A stretch of DNA of 64,000 nucleotides, from positions 695,501 to 759,500 of the forward strand of contig NZ_CP090066.1 in the NCBI RefSeq assembly GCF_021391535.1. Direction: 5' to 3'. Below the pieces are notes generated by a model that worked only from the letters and a program-made list of their open reading frames with translations, did no database searches and was not told the origin of the DNA. Position 1 is the first letter of the stretch. Each line of letters begins with the position of its first letter. Shown one piece after another: positions 26,494-34,846 of the stretch. The stretch is from Aurantimonas sp. HBX-1. Its GTDB lineage: Bacteria; Pseudomonadota; Alphaproteobacteria; Rhizobiales; Rhizobiaceae. Both the position numbers and the translations under genes were made by a program.

Positions 26494-26568
26494 GCGGGCG
26501 TAGTTCAGCGGTAGAACGCAAGCTTCCCAAGCTTGATGTCGTGGGTTCGATCCCCATCGCCCGCTCCA
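26494..26568 (+). tRNA. tRNA-Gly(CCC)
   Basis: Full cloverleaf: acceptor GCGGGCG (26494-26500) pairs with CGCCCGC (26558-26564); D-arm GTTC-AGCGGTA-GAAC; anticodon stem CAAGC/GCTTG around loop TTCCCAA with anticodon CCC at 26526-26528; T-arm GTGGG-TTCGATC-CCCAT. The discriminator is T and the CCA end is encoded (26566-26568). No integrase lies beside it, so there is no sign that it serves as an attachment site. Confidence 0.96.
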
Positions 26569-26657
26569 GGCATTCCTCTCTGCAATTGGCCCGGACGCGG
26601 CCTTCGACCCTCCGTCTGCGCGCGACCGACGTCCGGACGGCCGCGCCTTGCGGCGGG

Positions 26658-29330
26658 TCAGAGACCGAACGGGTATGTCTCGTCCTCGCCGGGGGTGACA
26701 GGTGTCGGGACCGGCACGACCGCCTGGGTCTCGTCGAACCAGACGAAGGCGTCGTACTGGTCGGGCAGCGACGCGAAGGAGTAGTGGCTCCAGCGCTCCG
26801 TCTCCGGGCGGTAGATGACGCCGATGTAGCGCTCCAGCCGAGGCTGCGAGAGGGCGCTGCGGAGGTCGGTCCGCAGGCCCTGGCGCAGGTCCAGCAGGAA
26901 ACGCTCCTCACCGGCCTCGTGGCACAGCGCCTCGTAGCTGTCCGGCCGCGAGGGGCGGACCGCCTTGATCTCCATGGGCGCGTCCCATTCGGAGGCGGCG
27001 GCGACGGTGCCGGCATGCGTGCCGAAGCCGATCAGCGCCGCGTCCGTCCCGTAGGCCTGCCGGCACAGCTGGCCGATGTTGATCTCGCCGCGTTCCGCGC
27101 CCATGTCGGTGAAGCGCGCATCCCCGATATGCGAATTGTGAGCCCAGACCACCGCCTTCGTGTCCGGGCCGGACCAGGCGATCACCCGCTGCAGCGTCTC
27201 GAACATGTGCCGGTCGCGCAGGTTCCAGGACTCGTGCGAGCCATAGTACATCACCCGGTAGTAGCGTTCGGCGCTGGCGACGAGCCGGGCGTTCTGCGCG
27301 GCGTCGAAGAACGCCTCGCCGTCGCTGCCGGCGTATTGCAGCTGCTTCTGTAGCAGGTCGACGAGAATGCGGGTCACCGGCAGTTCGCACAGCGCGTAGC
27401 CCTGGCTCAGCGACGCCCGGCCATAGGCGGCCAGCTCCCGCGACCACGGGGCGAGGCAGGCATAGCGGGCGCGCGCCTCCGCCGCCGCGGCCGTATCCAC
27501 CCGGTCCAGATAGGCCAGCACCGCCGCCATCGATGCGGTCATGCTGTACATGTCGAGCCCGTGGAAGCGCACGCGCTGTCCGGCGGGCTTTGCCTCGTTG
27601 TGGCGGCGCAGCCAGGCGACGAAGTCGTCGACGTCGCGGTTGCGCCACATCCAGGTGGGGAACCGGCTGAAGGCCGGCACGCGCGTCGGCCGCTGCGGCA
27701 GGTGGCGCACGTGGCGGTCGATGACGGCAGCGTCCGGCCAGTCCGCCTCCACGGCCACGATGGTGAAGCCATGCTGCTCGATCAGCCGCCGGGTGATGGC
27801 GGCGCGGGCGCGGTAGAACTCCGAGGTGCCGTGCGAAGCCTCGCCGAGCAGTACCACGCGGGCGGCGGCGAAGCGGTCGAAGGCGTTGGCGAAGGCGGGA
27901 TCGTCCAGAGCCGGCAGCGCCTCGATGGCACCGCGCAGCGCGTCGACCACTGCCTCGGGCCTCGCCGGCGCGGCCGGCGCGGAAGGCAGGGCCGGTTCGC
28001 GCCTCGGGGCCTCGGGCGCGAGATAATGCTGGAACCAGGCATTCGCGAGCTCGGTGACCGTCTCGAGCGTCCCCGGTTCCTCGAAGACGTGGCCGGCACG
28101 GGGAACGATTTTCAGCAGCTTCTCGCAGGTCAGCGCGGCGAGGGCCTGCCGGTTCAGCTCCAGCACATGGTGGTCCTCGCCGCCGACGATCAGCAGCGTC
28201 GGCGCCACCACCTCGGCGAGCCGGGCACCCGCCATGTCGGGACGGCCACCGCGCGACACGACGGCGCTGACACGGCTGCCGAGTTCTGCGGCGGCAAGCA
28301 GCGCCGCGGCGGCGCCCGTGCTTGCGCCGAACAGGCCAAGCGGCAGATCCGCGACGTCGGGCTCGCCGCTGATGTAGAGCGTGGCCTCGGTCACCCGCTC
28401 GGCGAGCAGCGGAATGTCGAAGACGTTGCGACGATCCTGCGCTTCCTCCGGCGTCAGGAGGTCGAAAAGCAGCGTCGCGAAACCGTAGGAATTGAGCGTG
28501 TCCGCGACGGCGACGTTGCGCGGGCTGAATCGGCTCGACCCGCTGCCATGCGCGAAGAGGACGATGCCGCGCGGCTCCGGAGGCACGCAGAGATCCCCGA
28601 CCAGGCCGAGCGGCGGAATGGCGACCTGGCGTTTCTGCGGCCGGGCCGGCGGTGCGGCGGCAGCATCCCGGACCTCTGTCCAGCCCTGCCGCAGCAGCCC
28701 GACCGTCTCCTCGTCGGTCAGCTGATGGAAGTCGTCGTAGAACCCGCCGACGCCATAGAAGGTCTCGGCAGGATGAAGGCAGACGACGAGATCGGCATGC
28801 TCGCGAATGTCGGCCAGCGCCTCCACCGGCGCGACCGGGACCGCCACGCAGATCTTCCCGGCGCCCTGCCGCCGCATCGCGATCGTCGCCGCCTTCATCG
28901 TCGCCCCGGTCGCCAGGCCGTCGTCGACGATGATCGCGGTGCGCCCGGCCGGGTCGACCTGGCTGCGGCCGCCCAGGTAGCGACCCCGGCGGCGCTCGAG
29001 TTCCGCCAGTTCCCGGGCGCGGGCGCGCTCCAGGAAGACGTCGTCGGCGCCGGAATGCCGACGCACATCCTCGTTGATGACCGTCTGGGGATGCTCGCCG
29101 TCGACGATGGCACCCAGCGCGACTTCGGGTGCGCCCGGCGCGCCGATCTTGCGCACGAGGATGAGGTCGAGCGGCGCCTGCAGGGCACGCGCGATCTCCA
29201 GGGCCACCGGCACGCCGCCGCGCGGCAGCGCGTAGACGACCGGCTTCTCCAGATCCATCGACAGGAGCCGCGACGCCAGCTGCCGGCCGGCATCGGCACG
29301 ATCGGAAAATCTGACCTGGGTCGCTCTCAT
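26658..29330 (-). CDS. fusion: phosphoribosyltransferase - alpha/beta hydrolase - erythromycin esterase
   Basis: 890 residues from the ATG at 29330; longer frames upstream are not conserved. Residues 1-215 are a type I phosphoribosyltransferase with PRPP loop IIVDDGLATGAT (133-144). Residues about 235-437 are a dienelactone-hydrolase-like alpha/beta hydrolase with nucleophile S337 (GASTG), a probable acid at D386 (GGEDHH) and H414 (RAGHVF). Residues about 455-890 are an erythromycin-esterase-like domain beginning LLGEASHGTSEFY (H500) with EADWPD and, further on, WAHNSHIGDA. All three active sites look intact. The esterase family includes EreA/EreB macrolide hydrolases, but the genomic ones mostly have unknown substrates. 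It follows the host-attachment-like gene by 94 bases. Confidence 0.9.
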   Translation of the reverse strand: MRATQVRFSDRADAGRQLASRLLSMDLEKPVVYALPRGGVPVALEIARALQAPLDLILVRKIGAPGAPEVALGAIVDGEHPQTVINEDVRRHSGADDVFLERARARELAELERRRGRYLGGRSQVDPAGRTAIIVDDGLATGATMKAATIAMRRQGAGKICVAVPVAPVEALADIREHADLVVCLHPAETFYGVGGFYDDFHQLTDEETVGLLRQGWTEVRDAAAAPPARPQKRQVAIPPLGLVGDLCVPPEPRGIVLFAHGSGSSRFSPRNVAVADTLNSYGFATLLFDLLTPEEAQDRRNVFDIPLLAERVTEATLYISGEPDVADLPLGLFGASTGAAAALLAAAELGSRVSAVVSRGGRPDMAGARLAEVVAPTLLIVGGEDHHVLELNRQALAALTCEKLLKIVPRAGHVFEEPGTLETVTELANAWFQHYLAPEAPRREPALPSAPAAPARPEAVVDALRGAIEALPALDDPAFANAFDRFAAARVVLLGEASHGTSEFYRARAAITRRLIEQHGFTIVAVEADWPDAAVIDRHVRHLPQRPTRVPAFSRFPTWMWRNRDVDDFVAWLRRHNEAKPAGQRVRFHGLDMYSMTASMAAVLAYLDRVDTAAAAEARARYACLAPWSRELAAYGRASLSQGYALCELPVTRILVDLLQKQLQYAGSDGEAFFDAAQNARLVASAERYYRVMYYGSHESWNLRDRHMFETLQRVIAWSGPDTKAVVWAHNSHIGDARFTDMGAERGEINIGQLCRQAYGTDAALIGFGTHAGTVAAASEWDAPMEIKAVRPSRPDSYEALCHEAGEERFLLDLRQGLRTDLRSALSQPRLERYIGVIYRPETERWSHYSFASLPDQYDAFVWFDETQAVVPVPTPVTPGEDETYPFGL

Positions 29331-29424
29331 GGCAACTTCCTGCCCCGACGCTTCCGGACAAGAAAAAGCTTCCCGATGCGCGCGGCATTGATCTCGCGCA
29401 ACGGCGGATCGGGCCGGCGTGCCG

Positions 29425-29892
29425 CTACTCCGCCGGCGCGCTGGTGAGGCGCTGCAGCGTTTCGCGAAGCGCCAGCGGCGGCAGCTTGGTGTAGTCCTTC
29501 GCAACCTCCGACCTGACGACGGCCGCGAGCTTTTCCGGGATGGCCTCGCGCAGGGCGCCCAGCATGCGGGGCGGCGCGCAGATCACCAATTCGTCGAACT
29601 CGCCGGCGTCGAAGCGGGCCTCGAGGTCGGCGAGGACGGAGGTCGCGAACCTGCGCGTCTGCTCGCGCACCGGATCGGAATGATATTCCATGGCCGATCG
29701 GCGGCCACCCGACGACGCGAAGCTGCGTCCCGGGGCATCGGCCATGATGTCGCGCAGCGGCCGGTGCTCGGCCTTGGCCTCGAAGACGATCTCAGCCGGG
29801 GCTTGCATCATGTCGGGGGCAAGTCCCGGCTTCTTCAGCACGCGGGCGCGGGCGGCATCGGCGAGGAGGATCCATATCTCCGGCTTGTGCAT
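29425..29892 (-). CDS. host attachment family protein (baeRF-like)
   Basis: 155 residues from the ATG at 29892, which has GGAG 8 bases upstream. It starts IWILLADAARARVLKK, the standard opening of 'host attachment' proteins, which resemble release-factor eRF1 domains (baeRF families). It continues with a variable central part and DELVICAPPRMLGALREAIP, then VRSEVAKDYTKLPP at the end. The family name comes from Agrobacterium; a molecular role is not established, and many copies sit in stress or low-oxygen clusters. Here an FNR/FixK-type box lies upstream, and the three-domain fusion lies downstream on the same strand. Confidence 0.85.
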   Translation of the reverse strand: MHKPEIWILLADAARARVLKKPGLAPDMMQAPAEIVFEAKAEHRPLRDIMADAPGRSFASSGGRRSAMEYHSDPVREQTRRFATSVLADLEARFDAGEFDELVICAPPRMLGALREAIPEKLAAVVRSEVAKDYTKLPPLALRETLQRLTSAPAE

Positions 29893-29949
29893 GATGGGGA
29901 CTCCGTGAAGCTCCAATCATCATGCTGGACAGGATCGCACGCGGCCGCG

Positions 29950-29963
29950 CTGATCTCAATCAA
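29950..29963 (-). promoter_or_regulatory. FNR/FixK-type box upstream of the host-attachment-like gene
   Basis: Read on the minus strand, TTGAT-TGAG-ATCAG, one mismatch from the FNR/FixK consensus TTGAT-N4-ATCAA. Its centre is about 65 bases before the ATG at 29892. A CATGAT hexamer at 29918-29923 could be the -10 element, placing transcription start near 29911 and the box near -45, close to the class II activator position (-41.5). Suggests oxygen-responsive control of this gene and possibly of the fusion gene behind it. Confidence 0.5.
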
Positions 29964-30084
29964 TGCGGCGGACGTTGCCCGACGTCCGGGCCGGGCCGCG
30001 CCAGGCAGGCAAGGCCTCGCAGGCGACGCTTCCGGTGCTGCCGGGAAACGGCGAGTGGGCGCGTGGTTACGCGCCCCCGGGACT

Positions 30085-30714
30085 TCAGGCAGCCTCGGGC
30101 AACGGCTCGGCAGTCACGCGATCGAGTTCGCGACGGGCCGCCTCGATGGCGCTCGCCCGCCTGTCGGCATCGATGGCGAGACCCTCAGCGCGGATGAAGG
30201 TGACGTCGCTGACGCCGATGAAGGCGAGAAGCGTCCGCAGATGCGGCTCCTGCGAATCCATCGCCTGCGCCGGGCCCTCGGAATAGATCCCGCCCCGCGT
30301 CTCGATCACCAGAGCGCGCTTGCCCTCCAGCAGGCCTTGCGGCCCGGCGGCGCTGTAGCGGAAGGTCTCGCCGGCGCGCAGGACGTGGTCGAACCAGGCC
30401 TTCAGCGTCGAGGTCATGCCGAAATTGTACATCGGCGCCCCGATGAGGATCAGGTCGGCGGCCCGCAATTCGGCGATCATCTGGTCCGACAGCGCCCGGG
30501 CGGCCGCCTGTGCGGGGTTGGCCGGCTCGGCGCCGCGCAGCGCCGTGGCGGAGTCGGCGTCGAGATGCGGGACCGGGTACCGGCCGAGGTCACGGACTAT
30601 GATCTCCAGTCCCGGATCGCGCGCGCGCAGGCCGGTGAGGGCGTCGCCGACCAGCTTGTCGGAGACCGAGGCATCGCCCAGGGCGCTGCTGGTGATGGCG
30701 AGGACGGTTGACAT
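30085..30714 (-). CDS. azoR: FMN-dependent NADH-azoreductase
   Basis: 209 residues, the usual AzoR length, from the ATG at 30714. Flavodoxin-like fold: phosphate/FMN-binding LAITSSALGDASVSDKL at the N-terminus, then LILIGAPMYNFGMTSTLKAW with the typical P-M-Y-N-F motif that contacts FMN, and VIETRGGIYSEGPAQAMD. It reduces azo dyes and, more relevantly, quinones with NADH in the cytoplasm, giving protection against thiol and quinone stress. It is divergent from a LysR gene with a 115-base gap, the common arrangement for a LysR-regulated reductase. Confidence 0.93.
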   Translation of the reverse strand: MSTVLAITSSALGDASVSDKLVGDALTGLRARDPGLEIIVRDLGRYPVPHLDADSATALRGAEPANPAQAAARALSDQMIAELRAADLILIGAPMYNFGMTSTLKAWFDHVLRAGETFRYSAAGPQGLLEGKRALVIETRGGIYSEGPAQAMDSQEPHLRTLLAFIGVSDVTFIRAEGLAIDADRRASAIEAARRELDRVTAEPLPEAA

Positions 30715-30829
30715 GGCGGTATTCCTTGCTGCGTTGCGGTAGATCGGTGACACAGAGCTAGCGGTTCACCGAACGCTGCAGAAGGCGTAGAAACTGCATC
30801 CCGCCGTTGCATCAAGTGGAACACTCGGA

Positions 30830-31720
30830 ATGAGCGAGTTCGAGGACCTGCGCAGCCTGGTCGAGGTGATCGAGAGCGGCGGCCTGAGCCGCGCCGCCGC
30901 GCGGCTCGGCGTGTCGAAGTCGATCGTCAGCCGCCGCATTGCGCGGCTGGAGGCCGACCTCGGAACGCGCCTCGTCACCCGCACCCCGCGGGGGATCAGT
31001 CCGACCGAGGCCGGACTTCAGTTCAAGGAGCGATGCGACCGGATCCTCGCCGAACTCGAGGAGGCGCGGGACGCGGTCGCCAGCGACGGCCGGGCCGTCG
31101 CCGGCCGGCTGCGCCTTTCCGTGCCGAAGGCGCTGAGCGGATGCAGCCTGACGCCGGTCTTTGCCGAACTCGCTCGGCTGCATCCCGATCTCGAACTCGA
31201 CGTGTCGTTCGACGATCGCCTGGCGGACCTGATCGGGGAGGGCTTCGACGCGGCCATACGGATGGGCACGTTGCGGGATTCCGGCCTGGTGGCGCGCCAG
31301 ATCGGCCAGTTCCACTCTGTGGTCGTCGCGAGCCCGGCCTATCTCGCGGCGCGTGGCACGCCGCAGGTGCCGGAAGATCTCGTGGATCACGAATGCCTTG
31401 TCTATACGGGCCGGCTGAACCCCGTATGGCAGTTCCGCTCCGGCAAGCGGCAGATCACGATCCGGCCGCGCGGCCGGCTGAAGTCCGACAGCGGCGACGC
31501 GACGATCGACTGGGCGATTGCCGGGCTCGGCATCGTCGACGCGCCGTCGTTCCTGGTGGCGGAAGCGATCGCGCGCGGCAGCCTGGTGCCGCTGCTGACC
31601 GGCTACGACACCGGCCAGTACGGCATCTACGTGGTGCGGCCGCCCGGCGCCTATCTGCCGCGCAAGGTCAGGGTCCTGATCGACGCGCTGGTCGCCCGGT
31701 TCGGCGGACGGTCCACGTGA
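30830..31720 (+). CDS. LysR family transcriptional regulator
   Basis: 296 residues. The N-terminal winged helix is clear (GLSRAAARLGVSKSIVSRRI, then ARLEADLGTRLVTRTPRG), followed by a linker helix and a substrate-binding domain with GFDAAIRMG and SLVPLLTGYD. The gene is divergent from azoR, so it probably controls azoR and itself. The subgroup resembles CrgA/YhjC-type regulators that respond to quinones or toxic electrophiles, but this is inferred from the neighbour only. Confidence 0.92.
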   Translation: MSEFEDLRSLVEVIESGGLSRAAARLGVSKSIVSRRIARLEADLGTRLVTRTPRGISPTEAGLQFKERCDRILAELEEARDAVASDGRAVAGRLRLSVPKALSGCSLTPVFAELARLHPDLELDVSFDDRLADLIGEGFDAAIRMGTLRDSGLVARQIGQFHSVVVASPAYLAARGTPQVPEDLVDHECLVYTGRLNPVWQFRSGKRQITIRPRGRLKSDSGDATIDWAIAGLGIVDAPSFLVAEAIARGSLVPLLTGYDTGQYGIYVVRPPGAYLPRKVRVLIDALVARFGGRST

Positions 31721-31733
31721 GCGCCGACGTCAC

Positions 31734-31769
31734 GCGGCGGCGGGCGTTGACGACAAGCCCGTCCGCCGC
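31734..31769. terminator. hairpin between convergent lysR and greA-like genes
   Basis: Stem GCGGCGG-C-GGGC paired with GCCC-G-CCGCCGC (one bulged T), 11-base loop, abutting the stop of the minus-strand gene and 13 bases after the lysR stop. Could terminate both transcripts; no T-run. Confidence 0.35.
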
Positions 31770-32243
31770 TCAGGCGTCGTGGGAGATCTCGACGATTTCC
31801 GCGTCGTCGGCGCCTGCCTTGACGACGTCGCCGACCTCCTTGCCGATGAGGCTTCGGGAGAGCGGCGCCAGATAGGAGAGGAGGCCCTCGGAGGGGTTTC
31901 CCTCGTCGATGCCGACGATGCGGAACGACTGCCGCCGTCCGTCCGGGCGCTCGATCGTCACGCGGCTGCCGAACTGAACGATGTCGGAATCATGATCCGG
32001 CGCAGCCACCTCCGCCGTCGCATGACGGGCGCGCCAGTAGCGCAAGTCACGGCTGATCGTCGCCGCGGCGATCTTGTCGTCCGCCAGCCTTGCTTCCTCG
32101 AGGCTCGCCTCGAGAGCAGCGATCTCCCGGTCGATCAGTTCCAGGCCCCTCGCGGTGACGATGTTCTGATCCTCACCCAACTCGCGGTCCGGGAGGACCT
32201 CGACCTGGCTGTCATTGGGTTCCTTGACGAAGGCGACACTCAT
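31770..32243 (-). CDS. GreA/GreB family transcription elongation factor
   Basis: 157 residues from the ATG at 32243. The N-terminal part is a helical hairpin (ARGLELIDREIAALEASLEE) as in the GreA coiled coil that enters the RNA polymerase secondary channel. The C-terminal part is the FKBP-like Gre domain (FGSRVTIERPDGRRQSFRIV, then SRSLIGKEVGDVV). It rescues backtracked polymerase by stimulating transcript cleavage. Alphaproteobacteria usually carry a housekeeping GreA elsewhere; this divergent copy is probably an auxiliary GreB-like form. Confidence 0.87.
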   Translation of the reverse strand: MSVAFVKEPNDSQVEVLPDRELGEDQNIVTARGLELIDREIAALEASLEEARLADDKIAAATISRDLRYWRARHATAEVAAPDHDSDIVQFGSRVTIERPDGRRQSFRIVGIDEGNPSEGLLSYLAPLSRSLIGKEVGDVVKAGADDAEIVEISHDA

Positions 32244-32432
32244 TTCAATCAATCCTGCTTTTGAACCCGGGATATAGGGCGCCGACCCGCGAATTGCACC
32301 GGCAGCCTTCCGGCGAGCAAGGCGGACTTTCCGCATCCACCCATCTTACTTCGAAAAACGCAGTATATTGCCATGAACGAGCGCACGGTCTATTATTAAG
32401 TCAAGTCTACTCGACGTAATAGAGGTATAGCC

Positions 32433-32663
32433 ATGTACGCATTGGTGAAATCTCTCACGTTGCGTGCAATGCTCATGGAGCAATTGCCGGTATTCGCGGC
32501 GTCCTGGGTGATCGCGGAGTTCTTCTACAAGTTCAAGAGCTTCACGCTCGAATGCGCGGCGTTCCTGGTCACCTGGTTTCTGCTGGATGCCGCGGTGTCC
32601 ACGACCCGACGCCTGCTGTCGTCCGCGAGCGGAAGAGCCGACGATCCGCCCGCAGGCCTGTAA
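32433..32663 (+). CDS. small membrane protein of unknown function
   Basis: 76 residues with two hydrophobic segments (LPVFAASWVIAEFFY and LECAAFLVTWFLLDAAV), the first following a short basic N-terminus. AGAGGT upstream could be its ribosome site. It resembles small two-helix proteins seen in other Hyphomicrobiales. It lies 30 bases before the CARDB-like gene on the same strand, in a region slightly less GC-rich at its 5' end. No function can be given. Confidence 0.6.
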   Translation: MYALVKSLTLRAMLMEQLPVFAASWVIAEFFYKFKSFTLECAAFLVTWFLLDAAVSTTRRLLSSASGRADDPPAGL

Positions 32664-32693
32664 CGCGACGATCGCGCTGCTCGGGAGGATCCG

Positions 32694-33857
32694 ATGGGGT
32701 GCTGTGGCGGGCGTACGGCGGCAGGCCGGGAGACTCTCGGGGTCTTGCGGCGCGGCTGCTGGTTCTGCAAGGCGTGGCAGGTACTGAAGCGCGAGAAGAC
32801 GCCGTTCGGCGATCCGTGCGTCACGGTGCCGGGGCACCTGATCCGCAAGCCGGACCCCTGCATCTACAGCCAGTTCCTGCTGATGCAGCTCGACCAGCCG
32901 GTGACGTGGGACAATCCCGACGTGCGCATCCTGAAGGGCGGCGTCGAGCAATATACCTACGACCTGACCGCCGACACCGAGTACACGGTCGAGATCACCG
33001 TCCACAACAGCTCGCGCGACAAGCCGGCCGACGGCACGGCGGTCGCCATCCGATGGATCGAGTTCGGCGCGGGCAGCGAGACCCGGCACGCGATCGCCGA
33101 CCGCGTCGCCAACGTGCCGGTCTGGCCGGGGACCGCCGTCGTCACGGCGCCATGGCGGACTCCGGCCTCGCCCGGGCACTACTGCATCGAGGTCGAGCTT
33201 GCGCACCCGAACGACGGCAACCCGGCGAACAATCGCGGCTGGAACAACACGCTGGTTCATGCCGCCCAGTCGCCGGTCGACCGGAGCATTCGGATCTTCA
33301 ACCGCTACCCGCGCGACTGTCCGCCGGTCGCAGAAGGGGGCGGGCCCTATCTCGACTATCGCCGGGCCCTTTACGGCTGGGGCGCGCTGGGGGCGATCGG
33401 CGGGCTGCTCTACGCCCATGTCGGCCACGACAGCCTGCTGGGCCACAGCTACACGGTCTCCGTCCTCGCCTCCTACGCGATCGCCGCAGCCGCGGGGCTG
33501 ATCTTCTATCGCCTGCACAACGAGCGGCTTCGTCCGACCGCGGCCATCGCACGGGCGGCGACGGGCGGACGGCCCGACTGCCATCGCGTAGAGATCACGG
33601 TGGATTCCTACGAATTCGACGACGCGACCGGTAAGGCATTCCATCCGGACACCGTCTTTGCGGGGCGTCCCGTGATCTGGCCCGCCTATGTCGACCCGCC
33701 GAGCTTCGTGTTCCAGCCGGGCGAGGCGTTTCGCGACGTGACCTTCCACACCGACGCACCGGATGATCCCGGTCCGCCCGGCCATTTCAACGTCAATGTC
33801 AGGCAGGGCGGGGAGCCCAGCGGCGGCGTCACCCTGACCATTACCCGGGGAGGCTGA
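32694..33857 (+). CDS. unknown protein with two Ig-like (CARDB-type) domains around a membrane hairpin
   Basis: 387 residues from an ATG with a strong GGGAGG site. The N-terminus is cysteine-rich (MGCCGG and GCWFCKAW, a C-x-x-C). Residues about 65-200 look like a CARDB/Ig-like beta sandwich: YTYDLTADTEYTVEITVHN, SPGHYCIEVELAHPNDGN and NNRGWNNTLV are typical strands of that fold. Two hydrophobic helices (about 227-265) follow, then a second beta domain (about 285-387). There is no signal peptide. The next gene begins 2 bases after its stop, with a ribosome site inside this gene, so they form an operon. Family and function unknown; secreted-effector, adhesion or envelope roles are all possible. 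Confidence 0.6.
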   Translation: MGCCGGRTAAGRETLGVLRRGCWFCKAWQVLKREKTPFGDPCVTVPGHLIRKPDPCIYSQFLLMQLDQPVTWDNPDVRILKGGVEQYTYDLTADTEYTVEITVHNSSRDKPADGTAVAIRWIEFGAGSETRHAIADRVANVPVWPGTAVVTAPWRTPASPGHYCIEVELAHPNDGNPANNRGWNNTLVHAAQSPVDRSIRIFNRYPRDCPPVAEGGGPYLDYRRALYGWGALGAIGGLLYAHVGHDSLLGHSYTVSVLASYAIAAAAGLIFYRLHNERLRPTAAIARAATGGRPDCHRVEITVDSYEFDDATGKAFHPDTVFAGRPVIWPAYVDPPSFVFQPGEAFRDVTFHTDAPDDPGPPGHFNVNVRQGGEPSGGVTLTITRGG

Positions 33858-33859
33858 AC

Positions 33860-34813
33860 ATGTCGGGCTGCAGCGTCAGGCACGATGGCGCCGGCAACAG
33901 CGATGCGGCCGCCGACCGGGTGCTCAAATGGGTGCTCGGCGGGGCCGGCATCATCGGCGCCGCAGGATTCCTGGCGGCCGCCGAGGTGGCGCTTGCGACC
34001 GGGCCGGGATTCCTGCTGGCGCTGGCAGTGATCATCATCAGCGCCGGCGCCGGGGCGATCCTCGGCTTCTTCATCGGCTTCGCGGTCAACTGGTTCGACC
34101 GGCTGTTCGTCCAGAACCCGGCGGAGATCACCATGGCCGGGTGTGTCCTGTGCGCCGGCAAGAACACCGGCTATCCGCCCTTCCACGACAATGACTGGAC
34201 CTTCAATCTCGGCGGGCCGTCCCTCGCCGTGCTCGGGCCCGCCGGCGCCGGCCTGACCGTCCAGGAGGTGCGCACGCGCGGCGCGCCGGGCGGCGGTCCG
34301 GCCTTCACCGTCATCGACCCGACGTCGGGCCAGCCCGCCTTCCACTGCGAGATCGGTTCGCGGATCGGCGACTATGCCGCGATCGGCGGCGCCGCCGGCT
34401 CGGTCGCTGGGGCGATCGCCGGCGCGGCAATCGGCGCGGCGATCTGCGTCGCCGCGGGCCTGGCCACCTTCGGCATCGGGGCCCTGGTCTGTCTCATCAT
34501 CGTCGCCGCGATGATCGCCGCCGGCGCCTTTGCCGGCGGGGCCATCGGCAACTCGATCGGCGCCGGCATCGGTTGGATCGCCGACGAGGTGCAGGATCTC
34601 GACGAACGGGGCGAGGCGATCAGTGCCGGCTGCCTGATGAATTTCACCGGCCGCTGGATCACCGACTCCAGCCACCAGCACAACGAGATCCACGATATCG
34701 CCAGCGCCCAGCTGATCGAATGCAACGACTGCGTCAGCGCCACCGGCTCGAGTTCGAGCGGGCTGATCGCGGCGGTCGGCATCGGCCGGCATCCGAGCGG
34801 CAGGGATCCCTAG
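33860..34813 (+). CDS. unknown glycine-rich membrane protein with a conserved-looking EIH motif
   Basis: 317 residues. A hydrophobic pair at about residues 25-78 and a long glycine/alanine-rich stretch at about 170-240 (IGGAAGSVAGAIAGAAIG, then AGAFAGGAIGNSIGAGIG) resemble glycine-zipper membrane domains. Between them lies a soluble part with cysteines in AGCVLCAGKNTG. After the zipper comes the segment GRWITDSSHQHNEIHDIASA followed by QLIECNDC. The D-x-x-H-x-x-x-E-I-H pattern could bind a metal. Glycine zippers followed by a soluble C-terminus occur in pore-forming or toxin-like proteins, but no family is recognised. Coupled to the CARDB-like gene. Confidence 0.6.
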   Translation: MSGCSVRHDGAGNSDAAADRVLKWVLGGAGIIGAAGFLAAAEVALATGPGFLLALAVIIISAGAGAILGFFIGFAVNWFDRLFVQNPAEITMAGCVLCAGKNTGYPPFHDNDWTFNLGGPSLAVLGPAGAGLTVQEVRTRGAPGGGPAFTVIDPTSGQPAFHCEIGSRIGDYAAIGGAAGSVAGAIAGAAIGAAICVAAGLATFGIGALVCLIIVAAMIAAGAFAGGAIGNSIGAGIGWIADEVQDLDERGEAISAGCLMNFTGRWITDSSHQHNEIHDIASAQLIECNDCVSATGSSSSGLIAAVGIGRHPSGRDP

Positions 34814-34846
34814 GCGCTTGCGTTCCGCAAGGCACGACCGGTCCCG

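Noticed and set aside
26494..26568. tRNA-Gly as possible integration site of a genomic island
   Set aside because: No integrase, no repeated tRNA 3' end and no mobility gene nearby.
26569..26657. Terminator after the tRNA
   Set aside because: Only a seven-base inverted pair with a long loop could be found; no T-run.
26658..29330. Macrolide-resistance gene
   Set aside because: The esterase domain is a housekeeping-type fusion partner in a stress context, and no resistance-cassette features are present.
27561..29447. 628-codon open frame opposite the three-domain fusion gene
   Set aside because: It is the mirror of a high-GC coding strand: arginine/glycine-rich, without motifs, signal or ribosome site, while the other strand encodes clear domains.
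32241..32259. Second FNR-like site before the greA-like gene (CTCAT-TTCA-ATCAA)
   Set aside because: One half-site is poor and the sequence overlaps the start codon.
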